A stretch of 64,000 bases of DNA from Sarcocystis neurona (Eukaryota; Apicomplexa; Conoidasida; Eucoccidiorida; Sarcocystidae): the NCBI GenBank assembly GCA_000727475.1, contig KL647309.1, positions 1,371,820 to 1,435,819 on the forward strand, given 5' to 3'. Positions 44,706-57,100 of this stretch are shown here, one piece after another. Each line of letters opens with the position of its first letter. Position 1 is the first letter of the stretch. Made by a program: the position numbers and the translations under genes. The notes beneath the pieces are model-generated. The model made no database searches. It saw only the letters and a program-made list of their open reading frames with translations, and was not told the origin of the DNA.

Positions 44706-44936
44706 ATGGAAGGAAGCGTTTCTGTGTATACTGTCGCACTCGGTTGCATCTGTTCACGGCGGCGGGGGACTCTTTTGTCTCGCAAGAAGAATTTTATTCT
44801 GCGAAGTGCCAGCGGCGTGCCGCCGTCTCCCCCTCGCCCTCGTGCCGGGGAAGCAATTAAGAAGGAAAAGAGAAAGTGCGGCGAGAGCAGGAAACCCCTG
44901 GATATTGCAGACAAAAAGAAACTTCACCATACGTAG
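44706..44936 (+). CDS. Hypothetical frame, 76 residues
   Basis: An ATG-initiated frame in a non-repetitive island (start MEGSVSVYTVALGCIC, later KKEKRKCGESRKPLDIADKK). The start is mildly hydrophobic and then basic, and could be a first exon with a targeting sequence. I could not join it in phase to the exons at 47197-49750. A minus-strand frame overlaps it. Confidence 0.25.
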   Translation: MEGSVSVYTVALGCICSRRRGTLLSRKKNFILRSASGVPPSPPRPRAGEAIKKEKRKCGESRKPLDIADKKKLHHT

Positions 44937-45984
44937 TAGATACCCAGAGATATATATATGGACATGTGAAGGGAGAACAGAGTCGTGCACACAGGAAGTC
45001 CTACGTACAAAGATACAGAAGAAAGGAATACAAGTAGAGAAACTTATATATGTTTATATAGTAGTCAAAAGACAAAGAAGAAGACATATATATATATATA
45101 TATGTTTATTAGAGATGAGATATGGATATTAGAGAGAGAGAGAGTGAGGTGTATATACACCGGGCAACAGTGAAAGAGAGAGACGTGTCTATACACATAT
45201 GTGTGTATTTATGTATGGGTATGTCCCTCTCACCATATATATATATATATATATATATGGTGCAGGTATATATAGACCCCTATATATGCATATCTCTCAC
45301 CGAATCCACCACTGCACACACATCTCATGCTCTCTGTCCACATCCCTCCAAAAAATATGTACATATATATATATATTTCTTCGTTTCTTCCTGACTTGCC
45401 TTTCTTCTATATGTATATATACGTAACGCTCTACACACAGAAAGATAGGTACACACACACATATAGAGGAATTTGCATATATATAGGAGTAAATGGAGAA
45501 GATATATATATATGTGTATGTTAATAGAAACAGTGAGAGGGAGACGCGTATATGTACGCGTATGTATACGGGTGTGTGTATGTGTACAGGTTTACACCCG
45601 TAGAGCTACGTATATATACATACAGCAAGAAAGTCAAGAAGAAGGGGACACAAATATATGGATATGTGTATTTTTAGGGAGGGACGTGGATAGAAAGAAT
45701 GAGATGTGTATAGTGATGGATTCGTTGAGGAATGTATAGGTGTGTATATATACCTATACCGTTATATATATATATGTGTATATATGTGTCTAGAGAGAGA
45801 GACACACACACACATGGACAGACCAAGAGAAAGAGAAGAGAAAAGAGAGCTGCTTGTAGGGAAATGTATATTTTTGATACGTGCGTATATATGTGGGGAA
45901 GTGTATATTTACCTACAGATATATGTATATATATAGAGAGAGAGAGAGACGTACACAGACGTGCACCCACCAAGAAAAGAAGAA

Positions 45985-46085
45985 GGAGGTGTTTATAGGG
46001 AAATATGTATATAAGAAGGAGCTGTGTATAGGGAAATATGTATAGAAGAAGGAGCTGTTGGTAGGGAAATATGTATATAATATGG
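45985..46085. repeat. Short minisatellite (GGGAAATATGTATA-AGAAGGAG)
   Basis: About three copies of a unit of roughly 32 bp: GGGAAATATGTATATAAGAA then GGAGCTGTGTAT. It sits in spacer DNA. Confidence 0.6.
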
Positions 46086-46138
46086 TATGATAGCTGGGTA
46101 CGTATGTGTGTAAAGGAGGACGCACGCGAGTGTTGCAG

Positions 46139-46200
46139 GGCACCGGCAAAAAAGTAAATCTTCCGTATATCCGCAACAGTCCTTTTCATCTCTCTGTGAC
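46139..46200 (+). CDS. Possible short exon
   Basis: After a good acceptor (GTGTTGCAG|GGCACC) one frame reads GTGKKVNLPYIRNSPFHLS. It is non-repetitive amid microsatellite DNA. No donor joins it convincingly to the 47197 exon, so its membership in a gene is unproven. Confidence 0.2.
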
Positions 46201-46959
46201 TGAGAGACGTACTTACCTCTCTATTCACACTTCTATATATACGGTGAGGCATATATATATATATATATGTGGAACGATAAAGAGGGGCGCGTAGATTGCT
46301 GCGTAATATATGGATAGATAATTAAAGGGATAGACTGAGAGAAAGGCATACTTGATCCGTACTTGTACATATCGAGAGAGAGGTACGGATAGATGTAGGC
46401 AGATATAGACAGATACTCCTGTGATATCTACATGCGTGTATATGTGTGAACTGGTAAGATAGAGAGATACATACGTGGACATGCAATATATAGGTAGACA
46501 TAGATAGATAATTGCGTATGTGTCTCATACACACATAGGTAGATAGACAGAGATACCTGTATCATATATATGTATAGATAAAGCGGTCCGTGTACCACAT
46601 ATAGATGTGTGGATCTATGTATCTGATAGGTAGGTAGATGTAATTCTATTAAACAAACGTATAGACACGTGTGTATGTATGTATGTAACGTGTAACAACG
46701 TCGCAGTAGGGCCCACTGATATAAGATTTGATAATAGGTATACACAAGTTATAGCTGTCTATATATCTCGGCGTGTGTCTATATATTTGCATACGTGTAT
46801 ATATATATATGTACGAAACAGATAAGTCTACCTGTCAGCCTGCTGTGCTACAACCGTCCTCGTGGGGCGAGGTGTGCCGGCTTCCTGCATGCGTCTTTTC
46901 AAACGTGGCACACACTACGTACACAGAGATACGTAGAAACGGAGAGAAACACGCAGACT

Positions 46960-47165
46960 CTTAGGTGGCTCTATATATATATATATATATATACAGAGAG
47001 AGATATAGGGAGATAAATAGGTAGATTTTGGGTGGATATGGATAAATATGGATAGGTGGATAGATATAGATAGATATCGATAGGTCGATATAGATAGATA
47101 TAGATAGGTGGATAGATATAGATAGGTGGATAGATATAGATACATAGGTAGATGCAAATAGACAG
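46960..47165. repeat. GATA-rich microsatellite
   Basis: Dense imperfect (GATA)n and (GATAGGTG)n just before the island that starts the small five-exon model. Confidence 0.8.
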
Positions 47166-47196
47166 ATATATCAGTCATCTACGGGGAGAGCCAGAG

Positions 47197-49750
47197 ATGG
47201 ACGCCGATGTGGCTGTGTACAGCAGTAGTCTTTCTGACGGCTACACGCCTGTGCCTTCACAAGATCTACTGCACTCATATACATACATATACACATATGT
47301 ATATATACAAGGTAGAAAGGGGAAAGTCGTCACATACTCAGAGAGATAGTTAGGACGCGGACAACGAAGAAACGCAGACAGCAGACTTGCGTGCGACGGC
47401 GTGGAGTTTACGAATGTGAGACGGCATGCAGAGACACGCACATTTGTTTGATAGAAAGTCGACACATATTTCGAGCTCTCCCACAGAAGGGAGGAAAACG
47501 CACGACGGGCTGTTACTTCGCGACCTCGAAGCAGCCATGGGAATACGCAGATATTTTCGAAGTGCCCCAACCGATATACATATGTGTGTGTATATCTGTA
47601 TAAATATTTACACACGTTCACAGTGAGAGGAAGAGAGAGAGACGCGTCAGGGGGCCGAGGTATGCCGGCGGCGCCCTACGTGTCCATCTTTGTTTTTTCG
47701 ACAGAAGGAACGGATGGAAAACTTTCTCCCCAACACGGCGCAGGATAGGAGGGCAGTACGCAGTCACCCTGCATATGTACCGTCGGCGAATTTGCTGTTA
47801 GCCGTGAAACTTCTCCTCCCTGATACTCACACACTTCTCGGGTATACATCTGCCCGCACATACACACACACACACACACACAAACACACACATGTATTCT
47901 ATGTGGATGCGTAGAGAGAGCCACCTTATAGAGGGGGAGGAAATACGAATATTCGTCTAGCATTTTCGGTTGTCACGCACACAGGGACATGTCTCTTTTA
48001 AACGCGACTACCATACACGCGGATACGTCTACTCTTCTTTTCCACTTACGTACACGCGAGAGATTACATGTGTTTTCCTTGCACATCAAAGACCTACAAA
48101 GAAACACGTGTACACAAACCTTCCTCAGGGAAACACAATCGATACATACATACGTGTGTGTATATTTTTCGTGCTTGAACTCAGTTATAAAGGAACCGCC
48201 TCATTGGCAAATTCAGTGAGTTTGAAATATAGAGAAAAAATAGTAGCGACAGGTGACAAGAGCAGCAGCACGCCTTCCAACACACGCAGGGTTCCTGTGT
48301 GATGGCTGCAGGACACTTAGAAGTGAGAAACACACGCGCATCAGCAAATTAAGGGGAGAAGTGTCGCAAAAGGAAAAAGTCAGGGAAGTAGGCAAGTTGA
48401 CAACAACACGCTCCCTGAAGGAAACGGAGAATCGCGGTGGGTTACAAGGGAACGGCGGCAGCGACCCGTCGACTAAAACGAAACGCAACGGCGTCATAAC
48501 AAACGCGCGACACACACTTCGACGTACTCTCTCTCGTACTTCCACATTCATTTTTCCACACAGATGTATTTATATGAGACTCACACTTATTTATTCACTT
48601 GTGTGTCTGCGGTCAAAATATTCGAATGGACGTGTGTAGATACGCGAGTGTATGCGTAGGTATCCACGTGTAGGTAAAGTGCTACAGAATAACTTCTTAT
48701 TTGTCTAGGGAAGTTACTGACAGAAGTGCTGCATTTAGACAATCGCATGATATCTATAACCGATTCTCGACATACACATACATACGTACACACATCTACA
48801 CGTTTGCATATAGAGGCGAAGATAGAGTTTGTCTACGCATATATATATATATATATATATGCGTACATATATACATGTATACGCAGTCCACCTGTCTCGA
48901 TTTGGACACATATGAAAGGCACACCTCGTATAAGAAATTCTAGCATGTGTGCACCGGAATAGCATATGGATGTAAATCCGTATACACATACATACATACA
49001 TACATACATGGAGATAATTACATACACGCATGCATACATACGTACATACATCCACACGTACATATATGCATATAGGAGGACCTACACATACGCACACATG
49101 TATCTACATACCTACAGTTGTACCCGTATGCAGATACGTCCATACCTATATCTATGTATACACAGTGCATATATATATATATAGATAGATATATATATAT
49201 ATATACATACATATGTATGCAAACATGTACATAATCAAGAGAGCTGAGCACCCAGAAGTATTAATGTTAAATTAACGAGGCGAGAATTGCCTCGCTGCAC
49301 ATTCAAGGGAGCTGCGTGCCCAGTAGTATTGTTGTGTAATTAACGAGGCGAGAATTGTCTTGACGTGTGTTCAAAAGAGTTTCGTACCCGGTTGTCTACT
49401 TGAAGAGAAGTAGAGAGTGCGACAGAGAAACGTATGCCCACCCGTCTGGAGGTGCTATGCACGAGCACGCCAGGCACTCGTGTATACAGGCATGTATATG
49501 CACCTGTGTGTAAGTGCGGATGTACACGTTTCGCTGCTGGTTCAAGCTAGCTGCCGACCTCTGCTCCAGACACATCTACCACGAAGTTTCTTTGTCCCAG
49601 AATGTGAAAGAAAAGGTGGTTGATCGTTTTTTCAAGGAAACTATCGCATCGACTTTATTCGGCGGAGGCCAAGTTGCAACAGAGATAGCTTCTTGGGTGC
49701 TACTCGAAACTTACTTTTCTAGAGACAAAAAGTGGTCGATGCGCACTTGA
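47197..49750 (+). CDS. Unrecognised small protein, five-exon model
   Basis: Proposed exons: 47197-47298, 47487-47561, 47705-47841, 48185-48215 (31 bp) and 49601-49750, summing to 495 bp and 164 residues. Every junction is GT..AG and in phase (0, 0, 2, 0). Supporting sites are acceptors TCTCCCACAG, TTTTTTCGACAG, CTTGAACTCAG and TTTGTCCCAG, and donor TTCA|GTGAGT. The peptides are mixed and non-repetitive, unlike anything around them: MDADVAVYSSSLSDGYTPVP at the start, KERMENFLPNTAQDRRAVR and VPSANLLLAVKLLLPD in the middle, then KEKVVDRFFKETIASTLFGG and a basic end (SRDKKWSMRT). Two moderately hydrophobic segments might contact membrane. I do not recognise the family. The weakest points are the end of exon 1, which runs into TATA repeat, and the GTGCCC donor of exon 2. 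Confidence 0.5.
49238..49400. repeat. 68-bp tandem repeat, two and a partial copy
   Basis: Two copies share TAACGAGGCGAGAATTG at a 68-bp spacing, with the flanking GAGCTG..G(A/T)GCCCAGTAGTATT related; a third, decayed copy starts AGAGTTTCGTACCCGG. The unit is AT-richer and unlike the CAG or TATG repeats elsewhere. It lies in the last intron of the small five-exon model. Confidence 0.75.
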
Positions 49751-50375
49751 ATCGTATGCCGAAACGTTGTGCACTTTCCACGCCCAGCTACCTCTCTCTC
49801 TCGCTGATGCCTGTGCTTTCTCCACATGCGGACAGATACATTGATATCCATTCTACTACATGCGTGGGTATGTGTGTATACCTTTGGTGTGTTTTTTCGG
49901 CCTGAAGATTTGGCACAGTCTCTTGTAAAAACGCACCACAGTAGAATATCGGCAACACAGACTCCGTCCTCTGAAACGCCGACTGTAGAATGCAGAAGTC
50001 AATATGCCGTAGCCCCTGTCTTCTAGAGATGTCTGGCCTTCTCTCTGACGCTCCGCATAAACGTTCGGCTAGTTTCTGCGGCAGGGCGGTCTTTAGTTTT
50101 CAGTGCGGTGCTGCAGGATAATTTAGATTTTTCTTCTGGTTTTTAACAAAATATGGGAATGCGCATTGCAGTTTACCAGTAGGTACGTGGGTAAAAATTT
50201 CCACGCTTCAACGCTCTGACCTGATTTATCTGTACGTGTACACCCATGGGTGCACCAATGGAACATACGTGAACACTATCACCTGTTTTATACAGGCACA
50301 CATGAGGAAGTCGGTGTGTTTCCATATATATATATATATATATAAGTGCATGCATAAATGAACATATGTACATGC

Positions 50376-50406
<31 letters not shown>

Positions 50407-50762
50407 GAGAGAGAGAGAGAGAAAGACAGGGAGAGCTGCGCATGCATAGGTACATGGATTTGTACGTATATGCATATATGTACTCGAACACATGTACGTA
50501 AATCTTCCCTATGTTATACAGACATCTATGTATTAACGCGCATCTACGCGTGTGCCCTTGTGGAGATTCCACCGTCTGCAGCTGCATCAGGTACTAGATA
50601 TCCGTATATCTCTAATGCAGCTGCAGACCACGAAATGTGCATAGGAATACAGGTCTGCAGTTCACCGGTTCTTCACCGAAGTGGTGGCGGTGTTATTTTT
50701 CCTTTGGCGCAAAGACACTGTACACGACTCCGCTTTGCACATGTGCGGGTCTCTGTAGATCT

Positions 50763-51008
50763 TTAACTTCGAACAATTTTCTTTGCCTTCGTTGCAAACA
50801 AATACACAAATCTTTTGTACGATCGTCTCGCATCAAAGTGTGCCCGTGCTCTTCTTCTCAAGACTCGGCTTTCTACGTGCACAAAAAAAAAGTCCAAAAG
50901 TGCACCACCTGGTGGACCTGTACGACTTAGCGTGCCCACCACCGTTATTTCGCGCTTGCACGGTGGTATATGGGAGTATTCTTGAATGTAACGTATAGAG
51001 TCTTGCAC
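50763..51008 (-). CDS. Possible terminal exon, minus strand
   Basis: A frame ending in a stop reads GALLDFFFVHVESRVLRRRA then RRSYKRFVYLFATKAKKIV. It is basic and non-repetitive, preceded by a possible acceptor CGTACAG. The plus strand carries a competing frame (50637-50930). No family recognised. Confidence 0.2.
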   Translation of the reverse strand: MQDSIRYIQEYSHIPPCKREITVVGTLSRTGPPGGALLDFFFVHVESRVLRRRARAHFDARRSYKRFVYLFATKAKKIVRS

Positions 51009-51204
51009 ATTTGTGTGTATATATACATATTTAAGTAGGGCGATATACGGAGATCTTCTGAATGAAGTGTCCGGAAATCTTCACACTACTACATATATAT
51101 GTGTACATACACGTGTCATACTCTGGGTTTTTTCCAGGTGTGGGTAGGTCTACCTTTGGGTGTTTTTCTGCTTTGGTGTGACAATGCTGTTCACAGAAAT
51201 TACC

Positions 51205-51345
51205 TTCTCATACTAGAGTTATATACATAAGTGCGTCTGGTCGGTATACAGAAGTAAAGGTGCACGACGGGTAATATGGACATATCACGAATTCTATTCT
51301 GAAGTCGCTCCATCCATTCATGCTGGTCTGCCAGGCGTCGCCCTG
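51205..51345 (-). CDS. Possible internal exon, minus strand
   Basis: A non-repetitive segment flanked on the minus strand by GTGCAG on the 5' side and AAG|GTAATT on the 3' side. Two frames look protein-like: one reads LADQHEWMERLQNRIRDMS, the other GDAWQTSMNGWSDFRIEFV. I cannot choose between them or link it to the 50763-51008 frame with certainty. Confidence 0.2.
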
Positions 51346-53639
51346 CACAGAGGCAGTTTTATATATACGTAGCCCAGTATTATCTACATATATATACACA
51401 CACTCAAAGTTGCACGTTCATCCTGGGGCCTGTAAATATCCGTACATATGTGTGGAAAGAAGTACGCCTGTACGCAGACGTTAGTGGAAACATGTGTTGT
51501 GAACACTTCTACATAACTACCGTTGTACAACGTACGTAGACACACGTATATGTGTGTCAGTCTCTCCCCCGGTACATATATTTAAATGAGAGAGGGAGAG
51601 AGAGAGACGTTGACGGGTGTACCTTTGCCTGACTCACGCGTACACGCAAATCTTCAGGTGTTAATAGTGGTGGCCAGCAGCAACGGCAGGAGCAGTCAAG
51701 TCGTAGCAGCAGCAGCAGCAGGAGCGTCACCCGCCGTAGCAGCAGCAGTCAACTCCGCAGCAGTTGCAGCAGTGGCGTCGTTATTCGCCTTAGCAGCAGC
51801 AGTGGAGGCAGCGGTCTCAACAGCAGCGGCACCAGTGCAGTCAGCTGCAGCAGCAGTATTTAGCGTCAAGCCCAGCAGCGGCAGCAGGAGGTCCCGTAGC
51901 AGCAGGAGAGAGAGCAGCATCGGCAGCAGCAGTTTCAGGAACTACACCGTCATGTGGTACGATACTAGGAGCAGCAGGAGAGTGAATAAGAAGGCGTGCA
52001 GGTTCGGAAGGCAGCAAAGGTGACCCGTGAGGAAGAAGAAGCAGACAACGTAGAGGAAAAGAACGAAAAAGAAGAACGGCAAACGCGTTCCAGCATCCCT
52101 TGCAATGGGTGCTGCTGCACGCACCGCAGAGAACCACACGACACAATAGAAGAAGGAATCGTCTTCCCTTCCAACAGTAGGCGCAGCAGCGGTAGCAGCA
52201 GTATCAAAATAAGCGGCAGCCCGGCAGCCCCGGCGCTGCAGCAGCTGCAGCAGACCCCTTACAACTGCAGCGTACTTACATAGAGATACGAGTGACAATA
52301 CTACAGGAAGTATTGTTGCTGCACCGCTGACTACAACCGCTCTGCTCCTGCCAGCAGCGCAGCAACGAAATGCCAGACGCAGCAGCAGCAGCAGCTGTCG
52401 CAGCAGCAGGAGCTGTAGCAGCAGCAGCAGCACAGGCAAAATGGCACCTCTGCAGAACTACAGCAGCAGCATTAGCAGAGGCAGTAGAGGCAACAGTAGG
52501 CGACACCGCGCAGCTTCGAACTGGCAGCAGCTGGAGCTGTCTATGGGTGGTGGAGCAGCAACACTGTGTGTAGTGCTAATCTTGTATCTACGTAGACCGA
52601 TAGATTTAGAGAAAGTGAGTGAAAGCGAGTGACATGCATACGGTTAGCTACATACATAGATGTAGGCACGTAGATAAGTAGGTAGGTGGATCGATCGAGA
52701 AATAAACATATCGATGGACAGACAGATGAGTAGATAGATCGACCATGCTTAGAAAGTGAGAACACTAGACGGACAGATTAATAGACAGATAGCTACATAC
52801 AGAGATAGTTACAACAATAGGTAGATTGATAGATACACATATAGACTGGTGGATTGATTGATAAATCCGTACATACGCAGGTAGATACGCAGATCGACTA
52901 ATAGACAGATTGATCGACATACACATATGTATATATGTATATATATGTATATATCGATCTGTCCATTTAGAGAGAAGACCGGCGGGGTAGCAGTCGAAGC
53001 ATTAGCACCATGAGATAGCGCAGCAGCAGCGTGTCGAACAGTAGCTGCAGCAGATAGCAGCAGCGAGAAGGGCCACAGCAGCTGGCAAACATGGGCAGCC
53101 AGGTCCAAGGGCAGCGAAGAGCAGCAGCAGCAGCTCTCGAATAGCAGCAGCAGATGGCGGCAGGAGAGGAGCAGCAGCACAGCCACAGCAGCAGTAGCAG
53201 CAGCATCCGCGCCGCGACGGCAGCGACGACTCGTGGGGTTTGGAGCCGCAACAGCAGAAAGCGGCCTCGCCCAGTACCAGGAACAGAAACACCAACAGCA
53301 ATGCATCTTCACCCAGAGGCAGCAGCACAGCAGAACCTCATGATAAATAGGAGGCAGCGCAGGCCATCAAGTGCCGGCTGCGACAAGCAAGCCCTCACGT
53401 CGCCGTAGCAGCCCCAGCAGACCGAGCAGCAGCAGGAGCGGCAGCAGCTGCGACCGGACCGTACCGACGCGCCTGTTTAGCCGGTCTTGGCATGCATGTT
53501 TACTGGTGTACCTCCGCATGACCTGTCTACTTTCCGACATACATATATTACATATATTTTGGTGTCTGTATATACATATGCGATTCCCTTCAAGTGAATA
53601 AATATATAGAGACGAAGTATCCTACGTATGCGTTTTTTC

Positions 53640-53788
53640 CTCGGCAAGATCAGTTGACGACCTGCCGTCGATATGTAAAAGAGTCGCTACATCAGCACAG
53701 AAAATTGTCTGCATGCGCTTCTGTCGCAGAATATTTGCAGAGAAAGGCCGCTGCCCGGCTGTGGCTCGCTTCTTGGCCTCTTTTTTGA
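53640..53788 (+). CDS. Possible short exon before UBA4
   Basis: A non-repetitive block that ends with stops in two frames. One frame reads [19 protein letters not shown] then [19 protein letters not shown]; another reads [20 protein letters not shown]. It could be a terminal exon of an unseen gene or 5' sequence of UBA4. No domain recognised. Confidence 0.15.
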
Positions 53789-54158
53789 ACTGACACTGCG
53801 CTGCTGCAGCAGCTGCTGTATTGCTGCTGCTGATGCTGCCGGCGCATTGCTGTTCTGCTGCTGTTCGGCATTCCGGCGCGGCTGCTGTTCCGCTGCTGCC
53901 GTTCCCCTGCTCGTCTCACACTGCCCGTCGTGCCCTTCAGCAGCTAATTCTGCTGACGGCGTGACTGCACGTATTTTCTCCTGCAACTCTCAGTTCCCAC
54001 CACATGTGCTGCGGCGCTTCCTGCTGCTCTTCCTCCTGCTGTTGCTGCTGCTGTTGCTGCTCTTGCTGGTATTGCTGCGCCTGCTACTTCTGCCGGTACG
54101 CTGCTTCTGCTGCTGCCGGTGTGGCTACTCCTGGCGCGGCTGCCGCCGCTGCTCTTTG

Positions 54159-57100
54159 ATGATGAACGGGGCAGCAGCTACGCATGCGTCGGCCCCCTGG
54201 GGTGTTGCTGCAGCTGTGCCGCAGCCAGTTTCTGTTTCTTCGAAGCAGGACAGCTCCTCCTGCACCCGCCTTCCGCCTTCTTTTATCGCCGATCCTCTCT
54301 CTTTTTATGTGGCTCTTCTACCCAGCTTTGTATATGCGTCTGCAGTTCACTACCTCCTGAGCGATCGAAGGAAGTGTTGGCCTGCTGCTGCAACGATAAT
54401 GACAGTTCAAGCAAGCGGGAGGGCTGCTGCAGCAGCTGCTGCTGTGACGACGCGCGACGCTAAAATATCTCGAGGAGAGGAAGCGATAGCAGCGCCAGCA
54501 ATAGCAGCAGCAGGCGTGGTGCCACCTGTAGCAGCAACGTCAGCAAAACTCGCAGCAGCAGCACCAGCAGCGACACCGCATGCAGCAGCAGGAGTACCAG
54601 CGGCAGCCGAGAGCTCAGGAGCGGCGGCGCGACACGAAGAGGAAGTAGGAGCAGCAGCAGCAGCCGTAGCAGCTGCAACACTAGTAACTGCGGAAGCAGC
54701 GGGCACGGCTACCCTCGCGGAAGCGGCGCCACAATCAGCAGCAGCAGGAGCAGCTGCACCGTCGACAGCAAAAACCGCGGTAGTAGCAGAGACCGCGGTA
54801 GCAGAGACGGCAACAGCAGAGACGGCGACAGCAGAGACTGCGGCAGCAGAGACGGCGACAGCAGAGACTGCGGCAGCAGAGACGGCGATAGCGGCAGACT
54901 TCTTGCCCGCTCCCCTGTCAAAGCACCAACGAAGGGAGGCGTCCACCACGCCCGCAGCAGCAGCGATACCAGCACGAGCAGCAGCATCCGTGACCGCAGC
55001 AACAGCAGTAGCAGCAACAGCAGCTGCAGAAGCAGCAACAGCAGCAGCAGAAACAGAAGCAGCAGCAGCAGAAGCAGCAACAGCGGCAGAGGCAGCAGCA
55101 GCAGCAGAAGCAGCAGCAGCAATTTCAGAAGCAGCAGCAATAGCTGTATCAGCAGCAGCACCAGCAGCAGCGTCGGCGCTTTCCACAGCAGCAGCAACGG
55201 CCGTTGCAGCAGCAGTTTGTTTGCTTGTGAGTAATAGATTGAGTCACCCATATTTAGTCAGCGACAGCAGCAAAGGAATGTTCGCACACGTCCTTCCCTT
55301 TCTCTCTGGCATCTGCGTAGGCGCGGTAGCGTCGTACGCCGCAGCAGCAGCAACCGCAGCGAGCGGTTCGCTGTCAGGGGCTCGCCCCGGTCACAAATCT
55401 TTAACAGCGGCAGCAGCTACAGCGCCGGCAGCAGCAGCAAGGCCAGGAGCAGAGGCCCTCCCAGCGGCAGCAGCAGCAACAGCAGCCGTTCCTGGAGGCG
55501 GCAAAAATTGCGTTCCTGAAAGCTGCTGCGCGCGTCCGCAACCGAAACGGCAGCAAGAGGAACAGCGGCAACAGCAGCAGGAAGCGCAGCAGCGACAAAA
55601 GCGACTAAACCAACAGAAACAGCAGCAGCAGCAGAAACAGCAGCAGAAACAGCAGCAGCAGCAGGAGAGTTTTTCAGAATTGGCTGGGCTCTGGGTGGCT
55701 TCTCACTTCCATCGCTTTGTTCCTCGTGCTGCTGCAGCGGCGCTTCCGCTTTTGACTAGCAGCCGCGCTCGTAGTCGTCGCGAAGACTGCGCTGCTCCTG
55801 CAGTCGCCAACAGAGAAGACAGCAGCAGCAACATCAGCAGGTCGAAGGACGGCCATCGCAGCAACAGCTTCTGCTGCAGCGTCGCAGAGGAGGCAGCGCT
55901 GATGAGAAGTTTCCTCTTCCCGTCTGCGATCGCTGCTGTGATGCAACCTCCCCAGCAGCTCCCCTCGCGAAGTCCCGCATGTCCTCATGCCCAACAGCAG
56001 ACGCAGCAGCAGCCACAGCAGCAGCAGCAGGGAGAGGAACCGAAGGCGGAGGAGGAAGTGGAAGAGATGACAGTCAACACAGAGCAGCAGCAGCAGGAAG
56101 AAGAAGAAGAGGAAGTCGGGAGAGCGTCAGGAGTCCGAGAGCTGTCACGTGAATTCTGGCGATATTTGCGACCGTCATATGCGGCGCGTTACTCTCGACA
56201 GCTGCTGCTGCCGCAGTGGGGATGGAGGGCGCAGCAGCAAATACAAAACGCTGCTGTGCTGATCGTAGGCTGCGGCGGGCTTGGCTGTCCTGCTGCTCTT
56301 TATCTTGCTGCTGCTGGCGTCGGTGAGTTCACTTCTACATATCAACCCACGAGTATACGCCAACAAAGGGACGCGGTCCGCTCAGCCTCTTCTGCAGAGA
56401 AAAAACGTCCTTCTCACATATAAAGAGAGAGACAGTGAAGGGAAGAGCAGCAGAGAAGTGAAGGAAGACGGTGTCTGTCTTTCTATCTACATATACGCAC
56501 ACACGTATATATATATATATATATATATGTATATAAGGTGGATGAGGAGAGCCTTGTTTGTATATATATACATATGTATACGTATATATACATATATATA
56601 TGTGGTATATACGAATGTCTATTTAACTTAAAATCGTACATGCGTACATATGTAAATATATATATATATCTATGTATTCAGGTATTTATATGATTATACC
56701 TATATGCATGTATATATATAGGTATGTGTATATATGTCTATATATGTATATTTATGTGTATCGTATATATATGTTTATATGCATATATATATGCGTGTAT
56801 GTCTGTTAGTGCATATATGTATGTATACGTATGTGTGTTGTGTTGTATGTGTATATGTGTATAAGCAAATGTATATATATGTATAGGCATCGTCTTTTGA
56901 GATACATATATACACACATTTGTGTGCTGCTATATATATATATATGTGAATATGTATATATACGTATGTGTGTATGTGTGTATCAGTATAGTGATATAGG
57001 CAGATCTATCTATCCAGGTGTCTGTGTATTAAAAATCCACCTGTATAGAGGCACATATATTTTCGTGTGAAGTACACATATATAACGGCGGCGTCCCTAT

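Larger units (their letters stand above)
43310..47196. other. Spacer downstream of IP6K
   Basis: 43310-44060 is CAG/CTG repeat and probably the IP6K 3' region. 44360-44690 and 44940-47150 are TATA/GATA/TGTG microsatellites with several short minisatellites. Islands of ordinary sequence stand at about 44700-44940, 46100-46210 and 46820-46970; candidate frames in the first two are listed separately. Confidence 0.55.
49751..54158. other. Spacer before UBA4, with a unique-sequence island
   Basis: 49751-51560 is mostly unique sequence with short TATA tracts and is the largest low-repeat stretch in the window. Candidate exons on both strands are listed separately, but no gene could be assembled. 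51660-52560 is CAG tract, 52620-52950 is GATA/TAGA microsatellite, 52980-53460 is CAG tract, and 53590-53790 is a small unique block before the CTG tracts that lead into the UBA4 exon. Confidence 0.45.
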
